NCBI GenBank assembly: GCA_002746425.1 | Contig: NVXB01000013.1 | Coordinates: forward strand, 7,829-21,449 | DNA: 13,621 nucleotides | Reading direction: 5' to 3' | Source: Hyphomicrobiales bacterium | GTDB taxonomy: Bacteria; Pseudomonadota; Alphaproteobacteria; Rhizobiales; GCA-2746425 | Shown: one piece after another, positions 1 through 6,593 of the stretch | Layout: each line of letters opens with the position of its first letter | Position numbering within the stretch: the first letter of the stretch is position 1 | Notes under the pieces: model-generated | Told to the model about the DNA's origin: nothing | Databases searched by the model: none | The model's input: only the letters and a program-made list of their open reading frames with translations | Translations under genes and position numbers: made by a program

Positions 1-1
1 T

Positions 2-1096
2 TTGAGCTGGAAATTGCATGAGGTGGAAACCCACTATATCCATCATGGCCTTGTGGGCGCCATTGGCGGCAAATTAATCTGGTTGATTGGAACCGAGAAT
101 GGCCAAACCAGTGCCGTTTACGTGGCAGGACATTGGCAGGATGTGCAGGGCAATCCCATTGTGACGGACCCGGAAAGCCCAACTCAGCTATGGCATCCGG
201 TAGCGCAGCCCGTTGATGCTATTTTCGCATGGCGTAGCCGTTTGGCGGCCCTAAATATTATCCAGCCCACCAAGCAGGCTCACAGAGAAATTTACCTTCT
301 GACAGATGCAGAACGCGCGTCCAAAGTTTACTCAAATCGAATGGCGGCACACATCGTTAAGCAGCATCAGGTTGCAACGTTGATGGCAGGTCTTGGTTGG
401 CGCTACAGCTTAATGGGTGCCTATGATGATGGTATTGACAGCCAGTTTGCATCCAAGACTTTTTCCACATCAGATTTGCGCGCTGAGTACTTCATCCGAG
501 CGCTTTTCTCAGAAGAAGAGCAATGGAACGAAGCCGGTATTTATTTGTATGTTGGTACGGATCAGCTGCGTTTTGTGGATGATAATGACGAGCTGGTGCC
601 GCTTGAGACAGTTCCCATTCGGTTATTTTCAGAAGTGATGCGTGAAGCGGATTTGTTTGTCGGCGTTGCAAGCGTTGGCAATGATCCGGTTTGGTTTGAC
701 CAAGGCCCTACACCTGAAGCGAATACCTACTGGCACGGCTTTTCCTTTGGGGAATTGGACAAGCTTGCGCAAACGCGGCGCGAGGTGCTGCAAGAGCTAC
801 TGCCGCGCCTGAAAATCAAAGATGTTGCTCATATCGAGGGTAAATTTCTAATCGTTGACGGCAAGCTCAACACCTACAAAATACACCTTGGCTCTTCCAA
901 TATTCTGATGGTGCCAGGCGATCGCTATCTGTGCATTGTGCCGGGAAGCCGGACGAAGACAGCAGCTTCTGCCAATATTGCATTGCCCTTTGAGGGCGAC
1001 ACACGTTTGTCGGTCATCCTGTCCAAGGCGCTCATGCTGGCCGAAGATGACAAAATCAAAGACGAGGGCATTTTGAGCCAACTAAAGGCGGAATGA
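2..1096 (+). CDS. DUF4132-family protein, C-terminal part (5' end cut by window edge)
   Basis: This is the C-terminal 364 residues of a DUF4132-family protein, the family of E. coli YehI, sometimes called 'molybdate metabolism regulator' with little experimental support. A TTG lies at base 2, but family members are usually much longer, so the frame almost certainly continues upstream. Family-typical stretches are visible: QAHREIYLLTDAE (about residues 92-104), then SNRMAAHIVKQHQ (111-123) and the GWRYSLMGAYDDG segment (132-144). The conserved C-terminal block follows: ELVPLETVPIRLFSEVMREADLFVGVASVGNDP (about 197-229), FSFGELDKLAQTRREVLQELLPRLKI (about 247-272), and a final domain with IEGKFLIVDGKLNTYKIHLG and SSNILM (278-303). 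No signal peptide or membrane segment is seen in this part. The molecular function is unknown. The next gene on the strand, 34 bp downstream, is a decayed 2'-5' RNA ligase homologue. The family call is firm; the function is not. Confidence 0.85.
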   Translation: MSWKLHEVETHYIHHGLVGAIGGKLIWLIGTENGQTSAVYVAGHWQDVQGNPIVTDPESPTQLWHPVAQPVDAIFAWRSRLAALNIIQPTKQAHREIYLLTDAERASKVYSNRMAAHIVKQHQVATLMAGLGWRYSLMGAYDDGIDSQFASKTFSTSDLRAEYFIRALFSEEEQWNEAGIYLYVGTDQLRFVDDNDELVPLETVPIRLFSEVMREADLFVGVASVGNDPVWFDQGPTPEANTYWHGFSFGELDKLAQTRREVLQELLPRLKIKDVAHIEGKFLIVDGKLNTYKIHLGSSNILMVPGDRYLCIVPGSRTKTAASANIALPFEGDTRLSVILSKALMLAEDDKIKDEGILSQLKAE

Positions 1097-1130
1097 AAAT
1101 GAGCGGCTTCATGAATTTGAAGGAATAAAC

Positions 1131-1656
1131 ATGGCTTGGGCGATCAACATAAAATCTGAAAACCAGAGTGCAAAAAGGGTTTGTAAGCTGTGGGAGCAAG
1201 TCGGAAAGCTTGAAGAAACACCCAACATGTTAAGTCATAATTATCCGCCATATATTACGTTTGCAATCTATGATGAGATTGATTTTCCCCTCATTAAGGA
1301 CGTGACGCAGCAGGTTTTTCAAAACAGAAAATCCATTACAATCTTGTTTGATTGTGTCAAGTATTTTGACCTGCAAAACCTTGTTTTATGGGCTTCTCCA
1401 AGCGAGGTTTCATCGCAGTTGGAAATACACCAAGAGCTCCATAGTAAAATCAACACGGCATTATGTCGTGAGTATTATCGGCCACAAAAAGTGGGTGCCG
1501 CACAAGCACGCTTGGCTTGAAAATCACCCAGAGAACCGCAACAAAACAATTGCGCTAGCAAACACCAATATGACTTCATTTAGCGTTGAATTTGACATTG
1601 CGGATTGTGCTGAATTTTCACCTATAAGGGTGATTGACGAATATAGATTGGCTTAG
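1131..1656 (+). pseudogene. Degenerate 2'-5' RNA ligase / cyclic phosphodiesterase-like gene (frameshifted)
   Basis: A ribosome-binding site (AAGGAA) precedes the ATG at 1131. The opening MAWAINIKSEN and the later NYPPYITFAIYDEID match the LigT/2H-phosphoesterase fold, whose enzymes use two H-x-T/S motifs on RNA 2'-3' phosphates. The starting frame ends at 1520, but the family C-terminus (KTIALANTNMTSFSVEF ... FSPIRVIDEYRLA) continues in another frame to 1656. Three single-base changes would restore one protein of about 175 aa, the usual family length: one A too many in the run 1486-1490, one extra A at 1504-1505, and one C too few at 1527-1529. With them the sequence reads RPQKWVPHSTLGLKITPEN and recovers the second motif as HST. 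The first motif reads Y-I-T at residues 41-43 because codon 1251-1253 is TAT where CAT is expected. The His loss is independent of the indels and favours true decay, but the indels lie at or near short base runs and could be sequencing errors. Confidence 0.75.
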
Positions 1657-1673
1657 AACGCAATTTTCCAATC

Positions 1674-3287
1674 TCATTGTGGGCATTCTTCGTATTTTGA
1701 GGAAGTGCATTTTGCTGCAAGTGTTTTTGCCGCTTCGATCGCCTGTTGCTCCAATCTGTCCTCCAACTGCTGGCCGCGGTAATTGGGGTTTTCCGGGCCA
1801 TTTTCCAAGCTAATATATTGCCACATCAACGCTAGGACCATATCAGGTTCGACGCCCAGCCCCTTTTCATACATATTTGACAGCGCGTATTGAGGTGCCA
1901 GACGGCCTTGAATGGCTGCAGCCTTGTTCCATTTAAAAGCTAGTGAGTAGTCTTGTTTGACAAGGATGCCGAAAAAGTATGTCTGCGCTAATTTTTCTTG
2001 CGCTTCGGCATTACCATCAACGGCCCTCTTAACAAGAGACATTGGTGGCTTGGGTTCTTCAAAGATTTCATCGATGCTAAACGTTAATGGTTGGAGGTCT
2101 GCGTCAAGATAACCATAACGTAATCCTCCGCCAAAGCGTACAAAAATAAGCCCATGCTCCTTGGGCCGAATATCATCGTAAAATGGCGGGACAATAAATT
2201 CACCAGCGCTGTTAATAACGCCATATTTTAGTTTATTATCTCGTCCCCAACTTAGTACTACAGATCTTCCAAGCTTATCACGTTGCTTAACATGAAACCC
2301 GTGGGTTTCTATGATCCAATTTCCTGCAATATCGATCAATCCAATTTTGTCTTTAGTAGATACAGGTGCTGTATTATCCTCATAAAACCGATTGGCCGTA
2401 CTAAATTGGGGTTCTATCGCCCAATTTCCACTTTCGCCCACAAAACCCCATAGCCCATCAATGGCTACCGCCGCTAAACCATTTCGGGAAAATCCCATTG
2501 CTTGGTCAAACCTTGCCTTGATTACAAAAGCCCCGTTTGTATCGATAAAGCCCCATTTGCCATAAAGTTTTACTGGCGCGATATCAAGGTGGCCAAAAGA
2601 CCTTACTTGATCGAAAGTGGGCTCTATGGCCCATTGGCCTTTTTCATTCAAATATCCCCATTTATTGTCGATTTTTCCTGCTGCTAAACCGTTGTCTGAA
2701 AAGAGATAAACCTCGTCGAGAATCGGCTTTATGGGTGTTTCACCGTTGGTATCGACAAACCCCGATTTGCCATCCAATTCCACCGTGGCTAAACCATTTT
2801 TTTCAAATCGTCTCACCCAGCTGAATCTTGGAGAAATCGCCCAGTTACCGGACAGATCAATAAATCCCCATTTTTCGTTTTGTGCACGCGCTAGCCCGTT
2901 AATAAATGAGCCCAAGAACTCAAATTTGGGCTCGACTATCCAGTGGCCTTTTTCATCAATAAGGCCCCATTTTTTGCCTAATTGGACCTTTGCGTTCTTG
3001 CTCCTGTCAAAACTCTCCACGTAATCAAAATGTGGTCTGATAACCCATTGGCCTTGGTCATCGATAAAGCCCCATTTGTTATTAACTTTTACGGCGGCTA
3101 AACCGTTTGGTGCGAAGGTTCTTGCATAATCAAAGCGTTTGGGGAGAACGAGAATGCCATTTTGATTAATATAGCCCCATTTGCCTTCTGAGTCGGGACT
3201 GTAGGGCCAAAGATCAACGGCGTGAGATATGGATAGAGCCAGCAATAGGGCCGTAGCGGAAAGGGAGATTAAAATAATTTTTCGCAT
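1674..3287 (-). CDS. Exported WG-repeat protein with C-terminal Sel1-like repeats
   Basis: The 537-aa product starts with a clear signal peptide (charged MRK, hydrophobic core to about residue 20, cleavage probably after SHA at 23), so it should be periplasmic or outer-membrane associated; there is no lipobox Cys. The body is a tandem array of about eleven WG-type repeats. The key dipeptides fall at residues 37, 72, 107, 140, 175 (SG), 210, 245, 280, 315 (IG), 355 (YG) and 391 (YG), nearly all 33-36 residues apart, each followed by 'FID..G.W.I.P.F'. WG repeats are thought to form beta-rich, propeller- or solenoid-like binding surfaces; ligands are mostly unknown. Residues about 421-495 (GNAEAQEKLAQTYFFG, then QYALSNMYEKGLGV) are Sel1-like helical repeats, usually protein-protein interaction modules. 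The start is ATG with only a weak upstream ribosome-binding site. It converges with the 2'-5' ligase remnant, 17 bp away, with no clear terminator between them. Function unknown. Confidence 0.85.
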   Translation of the reverse strand: MRKIILISLSATALLLALSISHAVDLWPYSPDSEGKWGYINQNGILVLPKRFDYARTFAPNGLAAVKVNNKWGFIDDQGQWVIRPHFDYVESFDRSKNAKVQLGKKWGLIDEKGHWIVEPKFEFLGSFINGLARAQNEKWGFIDLSGNWAISPRFSWVRRFEKNGLATVELDGKSGFVDTNGETPIKPILDEVYLFSDNGLAAGKIDNKWGYLNEKGQWAIEPTFDQVRSFGHLDIAPVKLYGKWGFIDTNGAFVIKARFDQAMGFSRNGLAAVAIDGLWGFVGESGNWAIEPQFSTANRFYEDNTAPVSTKDKIGLIDIAGNWIIETHGFHVKQRDKLGRSVVLSWGRDNKLKYGVINSAGEFIVPPFYDDIRPKEHGLIFVRFGGGLRYGYLDADLQPLTFSIDEIFEEPKPPMSLVKRAVDGNAEAQEKLAQTYFFGILVKQDYSLAFKWNKAAAIQGRLAPQYALSNMYEKGLGVEPDMVLALMWQYISLENGPENPNYRGQQLEDRLEQQAIEAAKTLAAKCTSSKYEECPQ

Positions 3288-3502
3288 AATATCTTAGCTA
3301 TGTTTGGACAAGAATATTGCCTTCACTACCCGACAGATAAAATACTGTAAATAGTTTAGACACAGCAACGCACTCAAAGATAGAAATTATGTTATACCAT
3401 TGATATAAATGCCTATTTCACCATCTACTTAAAAATAGATGGGATGTTATTGAATATTTGTAAGTGTAAACCACACAGAAAGTGTGCGGAAAAAGCTTTC
3501 CC

Positions 3503-3522
3503 ATCGAGATGAACATCTCGAT
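3503..3522. repeat. Perfect 9-bp dyad with 2-bp centre (operator-like)
   Basis: The arms ATCGAGATG and CATCTCGAT are exact reverse complements separated only by AA. A two-base gap is too short for a good RNA hairpin loop, so a site for a dimeric DNA-binding protein is as likely as an RNA structure. It lies about 220 bp upstream of the WG-repeat gene's start codon. No known regulator is recognised from the sequence. Confidence 0.45.
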
Positions 3523-3751
3523 CAGAAGCTACGCCCTCGCCTCCATCCCCGCGACTGGTATGCACGAATTCGACATCTGATAAATTGGCTGAGTTAGGAA
3601 AGGGTCCGCAACTGTTGCGCGCCTGAAAATATCTCGGGGCGCTGGAGGTCAAGGATGAACCAGCTGACTTAATAAAAACATCGAATTCATTGCTTAAACA
3701 GGTGCGAAGAATGGACAGCCGCTAATGTTTCTATCGCCGTATTATCATGGT

Positions 3752-3784
3752 GCACCAAGGGCCGTTTTTAGTGACCCTTGGTGC
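3752..3784 (-). terminator. Hairpin downstream of the chemoreceptor operon, probable 3' end structure
   Basis: GCACCAAGGG (3752-3761) and CCCTTGGTGC (3775-3784) form a perfect 10-bp stem with a 13-nt loop, starting 12 bp beyond the chemoreceptor stop codon. The strength and position suit transcription termination or mRNA 3'-end protection. No T-run follows on the minus strand, so it is not a textbook intrinsic terminator. Confidence 0.5.
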
Positions 3785-3796
3785 CTATCATTTTGG

Positions 3797-5455
3797 TTAT
3801 GCCGCTAATATGCGTGCGATAAACGCGTCGGCTTTTTCTTGCAATAAACGCGTTTGGTCATTCATGTCTTTGACCTTAACCTGCATGATAGCCGTAAGCT
3901 CGCCAGTCTGCTGCGCGCTGCCATAGACACGTTCCATGTCTTCACTGATTTTGCTGGTGCCTGCCGCGGCCTCGGATACGTTTAGGGCGATCTCTGAGGT
4001 TGCTGCATTTTGCTGGTCAGCTGCCGCTGCCATCTCCGCAGCCTGATTGGTGATGGTGCGTACTTTGTCGGCGACGGACTGGGTTGCACTGATGGAGTTC
4101 TGAGCGGCATTTTGCATATTGGCAACCTGCTCTTCAATTTGCTCTGTTGCTTTGGACGTTTGGCTCGCCAGCTCCTTAACTTCAGCCGCCACAACAGCAA
4201 AACCTTTACCGGCATCGCCTGCGCGTGCCGCTTCGATGGCTGCATTCAGGGCCAGCAGGTTGGTTTGCTCGGCAATGTCATTGATCAGGCGTGTCACAGA
4301 CCCAACGTCCTGCAACACTGTTTGAAGTAACTCAACAGACTTGCTTGTACGATCTACCTCTGCTGAGGCTTCGGTTGATAGGCTGGCGGCACTCGCCACC
4401 TGGCTTGAGATTTGGTTGATGGACGCTGACAGCTCTTCTGTCGCGCAGGCCACTGCCTGCACATTGGTATTGGCTTGCTGCGTTGCGCTGGTGACCTGCA
4501 TCGAACGCTCAACGGTTTGGCCTGCAATGTCGGTCAGGGAAGCAGAATTTTCCTCAAGAGTGGCACAAACATCTGCCTGGTTGCGCAAAATAGTGCCAAC
4601 CACTTGCTCAAACTCATCCGCCAATTGTTGCATATCTGTATGTTTTTGAACTTCAGCCTGTTCGCGTTGTTGCGTATTTTGAACTTCAAGGCCTTGGGTC
4701 CGGGAAAGGTTATCTCGAAAAACCAATAGAGCTTGATACATTTTGCCAATCTCATCTTCACGATTGGTCACGGAAATGTCGACCGAAAGATCCCCATTGG
4801 CAAGCGCCTCTGTGACCTTAACCATGCGGCCAAGGGGGCGAGCAACAATCAAATTATTGACCCATGCAAGCAGGATGGTCGCACCGATCAGCAAGGCAAG
4901 ACCGAGCAAGGCAAAATTGGTTACATTACCAAGCTTGTTGTTTTGCTCATGGGTCAGCTTCTCCATCGTCGTGGTCAGCTCAGCGATTTTCTGGTTCATC
5001 GCTGCAACAACAGCTTTGAGTTGCCTGTTGCTTTGGCCAGATACTTCAATTGCACGGGCCAAATCCACGCTCATTGGGCTGCGCATCAACAGCAATTGCT
5101 TTTCGGCAAAGTCTGAGTACCAGCTCTTCCAATCAGCTTGCATTTTGTCCATACCCTCAACCGCAGCCAGGGCATCGAATTGTTTCTTCAATTTAGGCGT
5201 TTCTTCTTTGACATGATCGGACCAGGATAGGTCACCCGTCAGCATAAAAGCTTTCAATGCCATGGCCTGATCGACCAATTCAAACTCCAAATCTTTCAAA
5301 CCCGCGACCTGTTGCTCGATGACATAGCGTTTGGCAACGGCATCACCTGCTGCTTGAGATTGGAAATAACTGATGAGGCCGACTCCGATACCGATAATGG
5401 CAAGCAAGCCAAATGATATAAGACTCTTAAATGTCAGGGATAAATTGTTCAGCAT
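3797..5455 (-). CDS. Methyl-accepting chemotaxis protein (transmembrane chemoreceptor)
   Basis: A 552-aa transmembrane chemoreceptor that would signal through CheW/CheA to the flagellar motor. In order: TM1 at about residues 10-31; a mainly helical periplasmic domain at about 32-178 (four-helix-bundle or CHASE3-like); TM2 at about 180-203; HAMP at about 204-256 (RPLGRMVKVTEALANGDLSV); and the long cytoplasmic coiled coil. The highly conserved signalling tip is at about 392-430 (DIAEQTNLLALNAAIEAARA, then GDAGKGFAVVAAEVKELA). There is no C-terminal NWETF-type pentapeptide for tethering CheR/CheB; the protein ends in FIARILAA. The frame opens 75 bp further upstream, but the ATG at 5455 is chosen because AGGAGAG (5461-5467) sits just before it and TM1 then falls at the usual place. 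That ribosome-binding site overlaps the stop codon of the upstream sensor gene, 10 bp away, so the two should be co-transcribed and translationally coupled. Confidence 0.93.
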   Translation of the reverse strand: MLNNLSLTFKSLISFGLLAIIGIGVGLISYFQSQAAGDAVAKRYVIEQQVAGLKDLEFELVDQAMALKAFMLTGDLSWSDHVKEETPKLKKQFDALAAVEGMDKMQADWKSWYSDFAEKQLLLMRSPMSVDLARAIEVSGQSNRQLKAVVAAMNQKIAELTTTMEKLTHEQNNKLGNVTNFALLGLALLIGATILLAWVNNLIVARPLGRMVKVTEALANGDLSVDISVTNREDEIGKMYQALLVFRDNLSRTQGLEVQNTQQREQAEVQKHTDMQQLADEFEQVVGTILRNQADVCATLEENSASLTDIAGQTVERSMQVTSATQQANTNVQAVACATEELSASINQISSQVASAASLSTEASAEVDRTSKSVELLQTVLQDVGSVTRLINDIAEQTNLLALNAAIEAARAGDAGKGFAVVAAEVKELASQTSKATEQIEEQVANMQNAAQNSISATQSVADKVRTITNQAAEMAAAADQQNAATSEIALNVSEAAAGTSKISEDMERVYGSAQQTGELTAIMQVKVKDMNDQTRLLQEKADAFIARILAA

Positions 5456-5465
5456 GATGACTCTC

Positions 5466-6071
5466 CTAATTGGCGATGGCTTGTCGACGAGCCAGCTCGG
5501 TGAGATTGACTTCGATGGTTGCGGCACCAATCAGCTGATTGGTTTCGGGGTTGGTTAGGCTTTTATTGACCTGAACGCGCCAGATTTTGAACGTATCGTC
5601 CCATTCTGGTTCATCAACGAACACCGCAGTTGGCCCAACCTGGAATGTTTTTTGGAATTTGGCCTCGTCACCTTGCCAAAAGTCAGATGTGACAGACGAT
5701 TGACCCACATTCAGGCCTTTGTTGCCCACCACAAAAATCTCAACGAACAAGCCATAGGACTGGCCTTGCATTCGAGTGAGATAGACAGACAGTGGACTGG
5801 ATAGAGTGGCCGCAATCAATGGCTTATCCGCCTGTTTGGCTTCGGCCCGCCATTGCTTGTCGAGCTTGATAATCTGCTCTTGGTTTAACGAGGTGTATTT
5901 CTCGTTCTGCGCATTGATGCTGATGGTCACAATCTCGTTGTTTAGCCATTGATCAATTTGTTTATAGAGCGACGTGGTGTCCAGCTCTGCGAGCCGAGGA
6001 GCGGCGGTTGCACTATTGGCCAGGCTAATTGCCACCACCAACATTGAGGTAAAAACTATTCCTATTCTCAT
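5466..6071 (-). CDS. Secreted PDC/Cache-like sensor domain protein
   Basis: A 201-aa protein with a signal peptide (MRIGIVFTSMLVVAISLA, cleavage probably near residues 23-24) and no further membrane segment, so probably soluble in the periplasm. The mature part looks like a single PDC/Cache ligand-binding domain. LIAATLSSPLSVYL (about 85-98) is followed by a beta strand carrying the family-like TSDFWQGDEAKFQKTF block (128-143), an acidic VDEPEWDDT (152-160), and the closing LIGAATIEVNLTEL strand (180-193). Such domains bind small metabolites and are normally fused to chemoreceptors, kinases or cyclases; here it stands alone. It lies directly upstream of the chemoreceptor gene in the same operon, suggesting a detachable binding protein for that receptor; this is inference. 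The frame is open 96 bp further upstream, but ATG 6071 places the signal peptide at the N-terminus. Its ribosome-binding site is weak (GGGTAG). Confidence 0.78.
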   Translation of the reverse strand: MRIGIVFTSMLVVAISLANSATAAPRLAELDTTSLYKQIDQWLNNEIVTISINAQNEKYTSLNQEQIIKLDKQWRAEAKQADKPLIAATLSSPLSVYLTRMQGQSYGLFVEIFVVGNKGLNVGQSSVTSDFWQGDEAKFQKTFQVGPTAVFVDEPEWDDTFKIWRVQVNKSLTNPETNQLIGAATIEVNLTELARRQAIAN

Positions 6072-6593
6072 CGGTACTACCCATCTGTGAGTTTTGGTTG
6101 TGTTGTTTTTGTATGTGAACCGCCACTGATCAAGACCTCTAAGAATTGAACTGCAAAGGCTCTTCATTAGGGCAGCGTTTCGGTATATTTTTTGCTTGGA
6201 TACAAATGCTTCTGTAGATTGTTTTTCCTGGTGCCCTTTTCTTCCTCCAACGACCGTATCCAGCTCTGTATGGTAGGGGTTTTTGCCATTGAAATCTTGA
6301 CAAGTGATGCAAAGCGAACCTTACGTAAGTATTTGAAATATTTGATGTATCTAGGCACAACATGCATATAGAGCATTAAATTGTGGTTAAGGGCACCAAC
6401 CCAAAAGCTGCCGATTTGTGGCAGTATAATGAAGTACAATTTGGGTGCTGTGACTTGGCATTTATCGCGCTTAGATTGCATCGACATTATCGGGATATGC
6501 TTGGCCTATGCCATGATGTTTTTCACGGGTGGGGCTGCACAATTATCACCACGTTCAAGCGGATCAAATTCATCCACATTGATGTTGAGTTTG
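6072..6593. other. 522-bp intergenic region between the chaperone and chemoreceptor operons
   Basis: AT-rich spacer that must carry the promoter of the sensor-chemoreceptor operon. I see no convincing sigma70 or flagellar sigma28 boxes. Several open frames of 70-130 codons cross it on both strands, but none has a good start with a ribosome-binding site or a recognisable protein. ACCCAAA (6399-6405) and TTTGGGT (6440-6446) form an outer stem around a 5-bp CTGCC/GGCAG hairpin. Decayed coding DNA is possible but not shown. Confidence 0.5.

Larger units (their letters stand above)
3288..3796. other. 509-bp intergenic region with dyads, no convincing gene
   Basis: This AT-rich gap lies between the chemoreceptor gene's 3' end and the start of the WG-repeat gene. 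It must carry the WG-gene promoter near 3290-3370, but I cannot pick convincing -35/-10 boxes. It also holds a 7-bp hairpin (CCATCTA at 3421-3427, TAGATGG at 3436-3442), a near-palindrome at 3503-3522 and a 10-bp hairpin at 3752-3784. A 75-codon minus-strand frame (3425-3652) has no ribosome-binding site and unusual composition, so I do not call it. Confidence 0.6.

Noticed and set aside
3425..3652. 75-codon minus-strand frame between the chemoreceptor and WG-repeat genes
   Set aside because: No ribosome-binding site, no recognised family, biased composition, and it contains the palindrome at 3503-3522; probably a chance frame.
4010..5216. Several plus-strand frames of 70-157 codons opposite the chemoreceptor gene
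   Set aside because: They are antisense shadows of a strongly supported gene; the heptad-biased coding sequence tends to leave the opposite strand open.
5456..5530. 25-residue N-terminal extension of the chemoreceptor frame
   Set aside because: It overlaps the end of the sensor gene, lacks a ribosome-binding site and would place polar residues before TM1. The ATG at 5455 has AGGAGAG in front.
6167..6487. 106-codon minus-strand frame upstream of the sensor gene
   Set aside because: Composition is unlike a normal protein, there is no ribosome-binding site, and a second overlapping frame of similar length is equally open.
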